Assembly (NCBI RefSeq): GCF_963675165.1
Contig: NC_087391.1
Coordinates: 2,561,001-2,625,000 of the forward strand
DNA: 64,000 nt
Direction: 5' to 3'
From: Halichondria panicea
Taxonomy: Eukaryota > Porifera > Demospongiae > Suberitida > Halichondriidae
In this document: piece by piece, positions 10,790 to 22,120 of the stretch
Numbering within the stretch: position 1 is the first letter of the stretch
Layout of the letters: the number at the start of each line of letters is the position of its first letter
The notes under the pieces: model-generated
What the model was told of the DNA's origin: nothing
The model's input: the letters and a program-made list of their open reading frames with translations, nothing else
Database searches by the model: none
Made by a program: the position numbers and the translations under genes

Positions 10790-11440
10790 AGTTTGACTAT
10801 TAATATTTGTGCAATCGAGAACAATTAGCCTAAAAGCAGCTTATTGCATTTAAGTATGTGTATTTGCCTATAGTTTACACTTGGTTTTATGTTCACATGT
10901 ATTTCTGTTTTTGTGTTTATAGAGTTTTAACGAACTCATTGATATTACACCAAGAATCTATTTTCAGTCTTGAACTGATGTGTATTGAAAAAAACCCTCT
11001 ATTACATGTTAGCTTAGCATACATTAAGCTTGCATTTCAAATTTGGTTAGCATACGACCTTCGCTATCGAAGTAGATAACCAAAATAGGTAAAATGATTA
11101 GTGGTGCGTGGGTGGATGTTGGTTGTTGCTATGGATACACTAATTAGTTTATATATATCTTTTATATTCAGGGTACATGTACGTGAAATTTCATTGTCCA
11201 ACAGTCAAGTATACAAAACTTGTGACCAATCATATTTTTGTACAAAAAACCAGCCATATGCCTGGGAGCACCGTATTTATTTTGTATTTTTTCAGCAACA
11301 AGAAGATACTCGGCATATCAACTCTCTCTCGGGCCGAACACTCCACTGCACAGACCACAGAACTTGCGTGTACCAAGCTTGTTATCCCTCAAATGCAAAG
11401 CAGAGGTTTATCCCCATAATAAATGAATGCACATAATAAT
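10790..11440 (+). other. 3' non-coding end of the transposase element and flank
   Basis: Positions 10790-11180 are homologous to 2250-2541, so this belongs to the element. From 11181 to 11440 three overlapping frames are open (up to 111 codons), but they show no family signal, splice logic or codon pattern. I regard them as chance. Confidence 0.5.
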
Positions 11441-11619
11441 TATTGCCAAATCTAGGTATTGAAGTCATCGAGGTAGCTCATGATATGCAGGCGCAGGTCG
11501 CAAAGTACGTGTCAGAGGCATGGTAAGACAATGTGTGGTATATTGTATCATTTTCACACACATTTTAGGAACAAAGAATGTGTCGAAGGAAATTTAGAAA
11601 GCAACGCAGGGCATAATTA

Positions 11620-11945
11620 TATTTTATATACTAACTCATCAACCTGGCAGCATGGTTACAAAAATTAAATTAAAATAGATTTTGGAGTTGCATTTTCAAG
11701 ATGACCAAGTGTGGCCTCAAACATGTCGATCGGACGTGAAGATGCTATCAGGGGCTTCCGTTCACTGACTTTATATACTAACTCATCAACCTGGCAGCAT
11801 GGTTACAAAAATGATCTCAAATAGATTCTGGAGCTGCATTTTCAAGATGACCAAGTGGCCTCAAACATGTTGATTGGACGTGAAGATGCTAGCTTCTTTT
11901 ATCAGGGGCTTCCGTTCACTGCACTAATAATGCACATGTACTTCC
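11620..11945 (+). repeat. Diverged two-unit relative of the 169-bp repeat
   Basis: Two direct units of about 130 bp share tactaactcatcaacctggc, agcatggttacaaaaat, gcattttcaagatgaccaag and cctcaaacatgt. They end in ggcttccgttcactg, which matches the ggcttccattcactg core of the 169-bp units. This looks like an older or sister subfamily. Confidence 0.65.
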
Positions 11946-12080
11946 TATGGTAACTCGTCTACATACAAAGATAAACCAGTTACGCACAGACATAGTTGCT
12001 GCAATTAACTGTGTCATTTCCGTGAAGTAAATTTCTTCTTCAGTCAATAATAAGAGTTTAAATACAATTAAAGTAATAAT

Positions 12081-12312
12081 TGCTGTGCACTTTATTATTA
12101 TTATTTTGTGCATAACTATATTTTATGTGACGTCATTCGCATCCTCGAATCACTTTATATTGTGACACATAAGCCAGAGACTGAGATGTAGCAAGAGATG
12201 TTGCCCCCCAGGGTTCAGTCTGTAATATTATATACTCTCTGTATCGTAACAATCGCTGTGCACTTTATTTTGTGCATATTTATAATTATATCTGTGATGC
12301 CATTTGCATCCT
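12081..12312 (+). repeat. Direct repeat of about 60 bp spaced 170 bp
   Basis: gctgtgcactttatt followed by ttttgtgcata, then tgtgaygycatttgcatcct, occurs at about 12081-12143 and 12252-12311. Nothing else is supported between 11945 and 12330. Confidence 0.55.
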
Positions 12313-12329
12313 GAAAGGCATGCATATTA

Positions 12330-13590
12330 TTACAACCTTCGGAGACCTTAGGCAAGAATGTTTTCAGGGTATTCCTTTTTCAACATGATGCGAAAAATAG
12401 CAGGACTGGGTGTCCTGCAGAAAAATGGTGCAGTAGAAACCATGTGATTACAGTGTTCAGAAGCTTAGCTCAATTGGTAAGTCTGCTGATAGTCCAATTG
12501 TTTTGTATTCCTCATCTGAAGAGAATGGTGAGGATAAAATCTGAGTTTCTCGTCGAGTTAGCATGCATGTGTTAGTTTATGTGAAGAGCACATAAACTTA
12601 TTTATAGCTGGCAAATTAAAGTAGAATTCATTGTTAGTCATACTCAGTTACCAGTTCCCGTGATCATGGTCTCTTAATGTGTACTACTTGTCCTTTGTGA
12701 GGCCTATATGTTACTGTTATAATTTGATCTGATTAGAGTACAAAGGTACGTAGCGACAGACAAGCATTTTTTTCTCCACTTGGGGTATGTTTTCATTGTG
12801 CTATTGACTATTAATTTTTTGGAATATTAAGGTCAACACGTGTGGCCTCAAACATGTTCATTGGACAGACGTGAAGATGTTAGCTTCTCTCATCAGGGGC
12901 TTCCATTCACTGCACTAATAAAGTGATCACATGTACTTTATATAATTTATGTCAACTTGTCTTGTGGTACAACCTGTACCTGGCAGCAATTAAGAATGTA
13001 GAGGGAGAAAGAGATCTAAAACATGTTCATTGGACGGACGTGAAGATGTTAGCTTCTCTCATCAGGGGCTTCCATTCACTGCACTAATAAAGTGATCACA
13101 TGTACTTTATATAATTTATGTCAACTTGTGTTGTGGTACAACCTGTACCTGGCAGCAATTAAGAATGTAGAGGGAGAAAGAGATCTTAAACATGTTCATT
13201 GGACGGACGTGAAGATGTTAGCTTCTCTCATCAGGGGCTTCCATTCACTGCACTAATAAAGTGATCACACGTACTTTATATGATTTATGTCAACTTGTCT
13301 TGTGTTACAACCTGTACCTGGCAGCAATTAAGAATGTAGAGGGAGAAAGAGATCCTGACATACTCCACGACTAATTACGTTCCTAAAGGAAGCTATGAAT
13401 TTTTCAAGGCTACGTCACATGCTGACTGACAGGGACTCTGTGCACATCTCTCAGTTTCTTTGCTTTTGTTTAAGTGATGTTAATAAATTCCTCCACAAAA
13501 GTTTACAATGGCTGCCAAAGCGTCATTGTGTCGCTCTTGCCACATAATAAATGATGACTAGGGCATACGAATACATATATACGCAGGTGC
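12330..13590 (+). repeat. Composite repeat, copy 3: tRNA-like head, three 169-bp units, conserved tail
   Basis: The left module (12330-12850) is collinear with 3585-4040 and 6385-6890, with A-box-like tagctcaattgg at 12466. Three 169-bp units occupy about 12850-13340. The tail (13345-13590) includes gatcctgacatactccacga and the farther block aataaattcctccacaaaag through gcctcg, as in copy 1. All three copies lie in the same orientation, about 2.8 and 5.9 kb apart. Confidence 0.85.
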
Positions 13591-13775
13591 CTCGCACTGA
13601 TTTTTGGCCCCCTAAAATTCTCCTTGTAAGCAGTGTCTCAATGCACATCACTGCGAACGCAAACCAATTAGCTACCAAAAATTAATATCTAAAATTGTCA
13701 ATAAAAATGTTAAAATAAAAAGCTCTATTGAAGAAGATGGAGACAAGGTCACTTTGACTCCCCCTGTCCCAGTCT

Positions 13776-15305
13776 CCTCTCCCCCCCCCCCCCTTTCAAC
13801 ACTTCAATGCTAGCTATCCTGGCCCCTCACACTAGCACCACTCCAATCCCCGTTCATATAAAAAAAGAGTGCTCGGGATACCGTCCAGGTACCTGCTCCA
13901 TACCACAGACAGAATGCATCACAAAGAAGTATTACCCAACCTCATCATATGACTACTTCTTCAAATTCCGCACACTAATACTCCCAACAGCTAGACCAAA
14001 GGTTCTTCTCTTCAACAACCGCTAACGTAATTATTTCTCTCAGTTACACTCGACCTTTTTCTACAAACACAAAATCTAAACCTCACTTGCTAAAACGGTA
14101 CATAGACAATATTATCCTCACTCATTGAATGCATTCCTCACTGTACTTCAAAAAGCAAAAACTTTGTACCAATACCTCCACTACAAACTCAGAACACCCA
14201 AAATCACCGAGGAATAATACAAGGAGCTCTACATACGAACAAACAGCATGCAGTATGCAAATATTACACTTTTCAAACAAAGATTACTACAACAAGGATA
14301 CCTGAACAATTCATAGTATACACAACTTAAGCTCAATCGACCCTACAGATAACTCTACTGATCAAAGGATTTTCTTTCTCTCCTCTCCCCACACAACAAA
14401 AAACCAGTTCGATTAATGTACACACAACAAGATCACCACAAAACCAGCTGATAAAACACCCCCATCTAGCCAATCCAAACACCAGCAAAATCCTCAGTAA
14501 TACAAAAAGAACTCCATAAAACTCTAAGGGAGCACTCATGATCCCTAAGAGTACAAAAGAAACTCCATGACTTCCTCTCACCAGACCTAAAACGTTCACA
14601 AATTATAAAATTTTATGGGATCCCAAAAATACATACATTAAAATTACGATTTCCTACTTCCAATCCGTCCCATTGTCAAGTTCTCAACTCCGTACATTGA
14701 CGACTATTTTTACAAACTGAGTTGCAGGCAGTTGGCCAAAGATCAATTCAAATTCTCCACTCCTCAGAACATTACAAGATCTTCCAATGCCAGATAATGC
14801 CATCCTTGTCACCATAGATGTTGAAAGTCTATATCCCTCCATCCAACCATTATGTTTGCAACAAAAAAAACTTCTACTGTTCACCCCAACCTTCTCATAC
14901 AACTACTACACACTAAATATCAATTTCAATTTCGGCCCTATCATATTACAAAGAATCATCAGATCCAGTACATTCCCCACAGACAAGCAGTTCATGGACA
15001 TTATCATCACGAAAACGGCACCTCAAACTCCAATCACATCTCAGCCGGAAAACTTACAGTCTTTCCGAACTTGCCAACATGTACAAATGCAAGCAATACC
15101 ACAAGGCTACAGGGTTCACCGTGCAGCTGGAAACAGCACCCTCACCATCTTGGTGCTGCTATATATCCTATCCACAAGACACCTTGCAACCACCCAAGAT
15201 GTAACACGTGCCAGTATTTTCCCCCAAAGAACCTACCCCATTTGCCGCCCATTCTCATGCACTTCCACAAACATTATCTACCTCATTACGTGCATACAGT
15301 AGCCC
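13776..15305 (+). pseudogene. Scrambled Penelope-like retroelement remnants
   Basis: Typical Penelope reverse transcriptase and linker motifs occur on the + strand in several frames. LLKRYIDN (about 14089, the Y-x-D-D box) comes first. Then follow ITTKPADK (14440, N-terminal I-K-P-A-D-K-G), a G-x-P-K-I-H / R-P-I-V pair (14620-14680), LVTIDVESLYPSI (14805), PCNHPRCNTC (15180) and SSNIIYLITC-like STNIIYLITCIQ (15265-15300, entry to the GIY-YIG domain). The order of the Y-x-D-D piece before the K-P-A-D-K piece is wrong for one element, so two truncated copies or a rearrangement are present. Many stops and frame changes show it is dead. A run of C lies at about 13785-13795. Confidence 0.7.
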
Positions 15306-15720
15306 TCATATAAAAGTTCCCGTCCCATTTCCGTTTTTATGAGTCGAAAAAAACGCAAACTAAACGGTAGCGTGTTATTCATAAACGCACGTGCGCACGC
15401 ACGCATTACTACGTACCGTTGGACGGGATAAAAACTGGTGAAATGAATTGCTGAGTCAGTAATAACTGTTAGTAACAGAGACAGCTAGCTTTCAGGGCTT
15501 GCAAAGGAACCATGTTACAGCGTACAGAAAGTCCAAGAGAATGCTGCTTTTCCAGGTCTACATTGTTCAAAGGTTACTGATTGATCTACACCTCTTGGAC
15601 TCTTGACAGGTAGTGATTGGAATGTCAGCAGTATAAAACTGATGAAGATCTAGTTACTAGACTACTCATCAAACGTTCTAAGAGGATCAAGGATCAAGCA
15701 ACAATTTCTTATTCGTAATT

Positions 15721-16955
15721 ATGGCTTTTCGAACTGCCCTGAAGGAACTTCAGCTTCGAAACAGTGAGTGTGTTCAGCCAGTCTGGAAATAAATTATATG
15801 TACACTACAGTGCATCCAGTCTAGAGAGTAGAATACAAAAATTGGTGAGTAGTACGTTGTACTTAGATGTATCTCAAGATTGGAACATTTCTAAGAAATT
15901 GTGCTGATACCATTGTATAGGTAAAAGAATAAACTACAACATGATTAAAAAATATTTCCCCAAAAGTTGTTGTAGTGGGAAATAATTTTAGGAGATAATG
16001 GGGGTGATCGTAAAAAAATGTACGTAACATCAATTATCTCTGGAACTAAAGTATTTTTGGAAACATTTTTCTTATCAAAAGTTAGACAATTTATTCAAGC
16101 TTACTCCGTGTAATTTTTAGACCTTAGCCGTGAGATTTTCTTCAAATCTCTCCCTAACCGAAACGGCACTAAAAACTAGCAATATTGAGCACTGCGGAGG
16201 ATGTGTAGATATTTAAGTAACATCAAATCTTTCATAAGATAGCCAAACTATCTATAGATGTTGTGACAAAGTTCCAAACCTTAGCCGGAAACTGTTGGCC
16301 TTTTCTCTCCCTAACCGATTATCCACTATAACAATTGGGTACTGTTTTATTAATCACCACAAACCCACCACCTTATGTTGTCATGGAAATAATTTTGGAT
16401 ATGTTGTAGCTTATTCATTCACCTACACAATGGTATCAGCAGATTTTCTTAGAGATGTTCCAATCATAAGATATTTACATTTAAGTACAACTACTCACAC
16501 ATTTGGTATTCTACTCTTTAGACTGGATGCACTGTATATTGTACATGTAAAGGAACTTCAGCTTCGAAACAGTGAGTGTGTTCATGGATAATGTACACTG
16601 TACTGTACATGTATACATGTAGTTATTTGTTTTTGCTGTATAGCCACAGTAAATAGTATTAATTCTTGATCTCTATTAAACACAGAGACATTTTTCCTTG
16701 TCGAGTGGGATTGTGAGAAGACTGTCACTGTTGTGCAAGAGAAGCACATCCAGATCCGTACTCAGAATGATGGTTTGTGTATTACCAAAGGCAAAACGTA
16801 CCCTGTGAAATATGGAAACAAATTCCTTGATGCCACTGTACTTGCTATAGGTGCGTTCATCTGTACTGATACACGTCACCGCTTCCTGTCCCCTTCCCCA
16901 GAGTGATCTTTCCTCTACAGATTCCCCTAACCCAAAAGAACTTATACAAAAATGA
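15721..16955 (+). CDS. Small three-exon gene, 80-residue protein with a VEW...V fold-like segment
   Basis: Exons 15721-15763, 16686-16850 and 16921-16955 join in frame (43 + 165 + 35 = 243 nt). Exon 1 is MAFRTALKELQLRN with donor gtgagt. Exon 2 encodes KTFFLVEWDCEKTVTVVQEK and continues to GKTYPVKYGNKFLDATVLAI. Exon 3 adds GDSPNPKELIQK and a stop. The pattern V-E-W-x(5)-V-x-V-V followed by V-K-Y/W-x-x-x-x-x-A-x-V-L-x-I-G resembles the N-terminal Tudor-like part of BEN-domain-type invertebrate proteins. This is a weak, memory-based match and no BEN domain follows. It may be a truncated paralogue. Splice sites are canonical. Confidence 0.45.
16545..16600 (+). repeat. Duplicated 3' end of exon 1 with its splice donor, inside intron 1
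   Basis: The stretch aaggaacttcagcttcgaaacagtgagtg plus ttca at about 16551-16584 is identical to 15743-15776, the last part of exon 1 and its donor. Weak similarity continues further (tgtacac...gtac). It could act as an alternative first-exon end: the frame upstream of it is open from 16295. Confidence 0.65.
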
Positions 16956-18667
16956 TGTCTCAAAGTTCTTACTTTACCACATATTCAGTTTAGCAAAAGT
17001 CGAGGATGATTTCAGATCATTCATGTAAGTTTATGTCTATTCCACCCGTTTGTGGCTAATCTTTGTGTTTTTTTCATGGCCTACTCTACTACTCAACAGT
17101 CCACTTATGTCAACAAATAACGACCCTGACAACCAGTTGCTAGGTCTATCTACAAAAATTTAAATACTTTGGGATGGCGTATTGGTAGATTCCTGGGCTT
17201 TAACCAACGCTTTATACATTGTACACCCTAACTGGCACCAAATGTACCCGTAACACGGCCGATCTCTTATGCCTCAACATGGCTAGACCAACGACCTATC
17301 AGCCTTCCCACCCCTCGACAGGGTGACAACCCCCACGCAGTGGCAGAGAGCACTCTCTCACCATCCGGACCGAACAATACATTCTGATCTCACCAATAAT
17401 GAATGAATAATTTCTGGTTACCACACCATCTAGTGGTACATGAGGCGTACAGTGAAAATTAATCTGACGTCACAAAACAGTCTTTTGGTAAGGAAGGGGA
17501 TTGAAAACGGAGCACATGCGCATAATCACTTCTGTATAATGCCAGAAGTTGATCCGTGGTTTATTAAAAACGATTGATGCCAAAAGTCAAAGTCTAAAAT
17601 TATGATGGCTGCAATCAGCAGAGCCTTAATTACAGCTCTCTTCTCACTCTTGCAACAACTAGAGTTCCAGTGCAGAGCTAACTGCTAAGTAGAGTAGCAA
17701 CACTCCATGGACAAGTTTTTCTATGCTCTTCAGAAAAGACATTCCAAGCAAGCAAAACTAGGCATAATAACTCGAGGAACCAAGCAAATCCACGAATTAA
17801 AATCCAAGAAAACATGACTAGAAGCCTATAGAAACTCTTACTTGCACTTCATTGGTGCTGTAACAGTCTACGCAGACACACACAAACACACTACCGTGCG
17901 TATGCGTACCCGTATACCACATGACATTTCTTACTATAAAAAAATATCTTACAACTTAAGATTGGGCTATGAAAGTTACTCGAAATTTTTGCACACAAAT
18001 TTCTTGGTACGATGATAGAACCTATAATAAATTGATTACATAATACTTCAAACCTCCATAGTGATGATGGTAGCACATTTGTAGCTTAAGATTAGTGGCC
18101 TCCGATTAATTCCTTTGATGCAGGCACACAGGGAACAGATTGAGCTCAAAGATGCTGTTGTCCAGATTGACATAATAATTAAAGAAAGATGCTCAGAGTT
18201 AATACAAAGAGTTAATACAATATAAATTATAAATACCGCATAACCAAACAAATGCTCTTGTACAATTCACCTGCAGAAGAATGCTCCACGGATCAATAAT
18301 CTAATAAGATCTCGATTGACATGCTGCAATTGCAGTCCAGTAGGAAAAGTATAGTCAGTATTCATGCACTCCTGGTATAGTAGAATAAATGCAGTCAAGT
18401 ACGAATACTGTAGCAACGAGTCGTGCAAGCTGCCGCTGTGCTAATGCCTCTTGCCATGTTCTTTGTATCAGAGTGTTATAATTATTGTTGTTGGGGTCAG
18501 TCCTTATTATAACGGTCGGCAATCGGCCCCCTTTACCGACTATTTAGTGCAAGTGACCGATCAATTTGCCATGTGCTCTAACAAAATGGCCAGACAATAT
18601 TTTAGTGCTAGATCTAGTACTCTAAAATCTAGTTAGTTCTGATACAAGGGTTGCCTTTGGCAGTACA
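16956..18667. other. Gene-poor spacer
   Basis: No supported gene. A block at 17160-17400 begins gatggcgtattggtagattc and ends in an aatgaatgaata tail, which hints at a SINE-like insertion but lacks a clear B box. A short block at about 17790-17845 (agaagcctatagaa) recurs at about 19420-19470. Confidence 0.4.
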
Positions 18668-18672
18668 GTGAA

Positions 18673-19250
18673 CAGGGGCGTAGCCAGACTTTTGAGACAG
18701 GGGTTCCTGCAGAAAAATCACCGGCGCGGAAGCGCAGCAAAATTTTGGTACCACGCCCATTTCCGGTGCCACACCTACTGTTCATATAATGACGACTTTA
18801 CATGTTTGTGAGAAGCTAGCTATAGACACTAAAAGGCAGGTGTCAATTGTGTATTCCTAGTCTAGCTGAGCACAATTAAATGTCATTTACCTGAGAGGTT
18901 TCATGTAGCTGAGATTGTTCTAAACTTGTACTTCCTGAATAAAGTTGTACTTTAATAGAGCTGAGTCTGAGAATACTGGAGCATGCAGTATTGATACTAT
19001 AGAACTTGTCTTGGTTTTCTTTGTTTGAGGTAGCTAGCTAGCTAAGACTAGCTGAGACAAAGCCAAAGTGAAACGCTTCACTATGCATGCTATCTCTGAT
19101 GATTGATTGCAGCCACGTGCATGAAAAGATGGGCAGGGTTGCTTGATTTCAATTGTAGGGGAGCCCTGCCCAGTTTTCTCAGCAGCTCCTGGGGGGGGGG
19201 GGGGGGGGGGGTTTCTGGGCAACCAGGAAACAATGGTAGCTACACCCCTG
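18673..19250. mobile_element. Non-autonomous DNA transposon, 578 bp, with 5-bp target duplication
   Basis: The element starts CAGGGGCGTAGCCAGAC and ends with the inverted form (reverse complement CAGGGGTGTAGCTACC). It is flanked on both sides by gtgaa (18668-18672 and 19251-19255). It contains a G-run at about 19190-19210 and no transposase. It belongs to the same group as the elements at 20865, 42281 and 60884. Confidence 0.8.
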
Positions 19251-19534
19251 GTGAAGGAATGCAGCTTCTGACTCTTGTAGGTAACAAACAGCTAGCGCTT
19301 TAGTGCATGGCTAACTCTTAAGTTGAATAGAAAGTGTGTGCGAACAGATGATGCTATGAAAGATTCTGAAGAGACAAGTGAGTCAAACTAGCCAACTCAA
19401 GAAAGAAGCTTTAGTTTGAAAATCCACGAATAATAATCCAATAGAACGTGGCTAGAAGCCTATAGAAGCTGTTAGTTTTTATCGCATTGCAACCGTTGAC
19501 TGGTCAAACACGCCGCTTTTCCATGAGCCTGTTG

Positions 19535-19880
19535 GGTCACTCCACCGAAGAAGCTTTTTGTTGGCCATGAGTTTAGACTTGAATAGAGCTTTACCTTCTA
19601 TCAGCTTAATAGTGCTCTGAGCTGCTGTCCTCGAGAACAAGCGTTCGAAAACTCCACCGAAGAAGCTTAAGCTTTTTGTTGGCCGTGAGTTTAGGCTTGA
19701 ATAGAGCTTTACAATCTATCAGCTTAATAGTGCTCTGAACTGCTGTCCTCGAGAACAAGCGTTCGAAAACTCCACCAAAGAAGATTTTTGCTGGCCGTGA
19801 GTTTAGACTTGAATAGAGCTTTACCTTCTATCAGCTTAATAGTGCTCTGAGCCGCTGTCCTCGAGAACAAGCGTTCGAAA
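19535..19880 (+). repeat. Three-unit tandem repeat, period about 115 bp
   Basis: Three copies of a unit containing actccaccgaagaagc, gagtttagacttgaatagag, ctttaccttctatcagctta and ctgtcctcgagaacaagcgt. Units two and three differ by small indels near aagctt. No coding frame was recognised. The interval 19881-20190 holds nothing supported. Confidence 0.75.
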
Positions 19881-20196
19881 ATAGGTTGTTTACTCTATTT
19901 ACACATGAGTCACAACAAGTTGAAAATAACCAGCTACGTAGCTTAGCACAATCCTCACCAAGTTAAGTACGTGAGATCCAATCATCCAGCATCCTCGTCC
20001 TAGATCCTAGTCTTCCTCTGTCATAGATCTAGAGATTATTCTCTGCTACTCGTTTTACCACGAGGTCAACATTGCATTGCGCATGTGCAGTACAAATTAA
20101 CACTGGGTGTGTTTTAGTTGGGCGTGACAGAACACACCTAGATCAGGGCAAGGGTCACGCCCTATTATGTGCTTTTTTCCCCCTTAGATCCAGTTG

Positions 20197-21948
20197 ATGA
20201 AATCGATGGATATCAAATCTATTTCAGGTCCAGAATTAGAAGTAAGTAACTCTTGTGTTTCAGTCAAATCCATGCATTTCAATGCTCCTAGCAGTCTCCC
20301 AGCAATCTTGATCATCCATCCCAGGCCCAGTCAAGAGCCAAGCTTCCAGACAGTGTTTCAGACAAACTGGCCAGAGCACGGGTGCTCAAAGAAGAGGGAA
20401 ATGCAGTCTTTAAGCGACAAGAATGGAAGAAAGCCATCAAAAAATACCACCATTCTTTAATGTACGCAAAAGGGGTGACTGATCGTCCTGATAAGTTGAT
20501 GGGGTTGGCCATACCTACAAAGTTCGATAAGCCTACGAAAGAAGAGGAGAGAGAAGCTGAAGAATTATTGGTGTCCGTGCACAATAACATTGCAGGTGTG
20601 TGTGTGGCTGAGCATGGATGAAGTGGTGTTGGTGGTGTTATTGATCATGCACAACTATTTTTGCAGCTTGTCTTGTGAAAGTCTGTGACTGGGAGAAAGC
20701 TAGGAACCATACTTCAAAGGTGCCGTATAGCATGTATATTTCGAGGGTATAAATCTTCGTGGTTTTCGCTGATCAAGCATTTATCGCGAACATTTATACC
20801 AATATCACATGCATGCATGCTGCAGAAAGGCTGCTATTTCGCGAAAGTTTATACCCTTGAAATACAGTGGTGTAGCCAGGATTTTGGGAAGGGCAGGGCT
20901 CAAATCCATTGAGCAGGGCCAGAAGGCGCTGAATAGCTTGAAAAAAAAGGTCGTCACTTTTCATCAGCAGTAAGCATGCGCATGTAGATGGCCCTGCCCA
21001 CATTTCCATTGAATGACATCATTCTAGTAACTACGCATGCATGCAGTAGTGTGCAGAATAGATCAAGCTGAGAGTTGGAGTTGATGAAACACAAAAGGGG
21101 GGGGCTCTAGCCCCGTCAGCCCCCCTCTGCCTACGCCACTGAAATATACCCGCTGTACGGTATGCATGTGCAGGTTTTTTCCTTAGACTCATAGTGTTTT
21201 GCTTGAACAATTTGATCCTCAACTTCTAGTTCTTGTAAGTACATGTATTGAGGGGAGTGATCGCCCCCCCTCGCATATTCATTAATAAACATTTGTACTG
21301 CTATATATACGTGTAAGTTGAAATTGCACTAGAATCAATCTAGGGCCCTCAAATATAAAAAAAATGGCACTACTCTTCAGTGTATGCATGTGCCGTGGAG
21401 GGATTTGCCCCCTACATTTTTCATTTGCCCAATTTTTCCCCCTGACTCAAAATCCTGGATGCGGCCCTGCATGTGTACTATGCCAGAGGCGAATACTAGC
21501 CTAGTTGGAAGTAGCCCTGCTGAGTTAGTTTAAATCCTCCCTGGCAGGTGCTTCATCTGCGCCCTGGGAACGTGAAGGCCCTGTTCAGACAAGGACTGTG
21601 TTGCCTCAACTTAGGCAGGCTGGACCAGGCTGGAGAACTGTTGAGAAAGGCAGAGACCATCGACCCCAAAGGTACACATTTTACTTGTATTCGTTCTGGA
21701 AAACTACTAGAGTTGTGCTAGCCTTGTTTTCAGGACTACATGTACATAGCATTATTATATTAGAAAGAATTCAGCCTGGAAACGAGGCTCTCGAGTTAAG
21801 TTGTACAGTCATTGTTCCACTATAATTCAATGTTTTCAAATGTTTAGATGCAGGCATAAAAAAGCAGTTGCAGGTGCTACAGCGAAAAGAATTAGAGCAG
21901 GCCAAAACTGAGAAGAAAATGTGTCAAGCAATGTTTGCACATGATTAA
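20197..21948 (+). CDS. TTC9-like tetratricopeptide repeat protein
   Basis: Five exons, 20197-20241, 20325-20595, 20667-20719, 21548-21671 and 21848-21948, join in frame (594 nt, 197 residues). The protein has a TPR start VLKEEGNAVFKRQEWKKAI, a linker with acidic residues, VHNNIAACLVKVCDWEKARN, then the repeat GNVKALFRQGLCCLNLGRL, and ends in a helix IKKQLQVLQRKELEQAKTEK closing MFAHD. Length and order match animal TTC9 proteins (about 170-220 residues), including the L-Y-x-x-M-F-like end of TTC9C. TTC9 members are cytosolic and are thought to bind Hsp90-type clients through their TPRs. The first exon may be preceded by an untranslated exon, since 20187 looks like an acceptor. ATG 20197 was chosen as the first in-frame Met. 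Intron 3 hosts nested transposons. Confidence 0.8.
20722..21162. mobile_element. Palindromic MITE interrupted by a second element
   Basis: The left end ccgtatagcatgtatatttc gagggtataaa and the right end ending tataccc-ttgaaata / tacccgctgtacgg form inverted arms of the same family as 40262-40467. A 277-bp element (20865-21141) splits the right arm. The left end begins two bases after the donor GT of the TTC9-like exon 3. Confidence 0.75.
20865..21141. mobile_element. Non-autonomous DNA transposon, 277 bp, nested, with 5-bp target duplication
   Basis: It starts CAGTGGTGTAGCCAGG and ends CCTACGCCACTG, flanked by aaata on both sides (20860-20864, 21142-21146). The uninterrupted host site (cgaaatataccc) is visible in the related MITE at 40449-40460, which confirms both the insertion and the duplication. 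Confidence 0.85.
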
Positions 21949-22037
21949 TAATTAGCTGACAAATAATTATTTTTTCTCACCAATTTTCATTGTGATTAAC
22001 ATATTCATGACCTGTTAATGGATCCGGAAAGGAAGCC

Positions 22038-22047
22038 GTTATAAAGG
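22038..22047 (+). promoter_or_regulatory. TATA-like element upstream of START gene 1
   Basis: The sequence gttataaagg lies about 80 bp before ATG 22121, a plausible distance for a TATA box and short leader. No other promoter evidence is available. Confidence 0.35.
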
Positions 22048-22120
22048 GAAGATCCCTTCATAGAGATTGCATATCGAAAGGTTTTATAATAGACTAGACA
22101 GTTAGATCTAAACTTGAAGA

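Noticed and set aside
11101-11436. Three overlapping frames of 62-111 codons
   Set aside because: No domain, no splice structure, and multiple frames open at once in AT-rich DNA.
17160-17400. SINE with tRNA-like start and AATG tail
   Set aside because: The A-box-like part is weak and no B box is at the proper distance. Kept only as a note.
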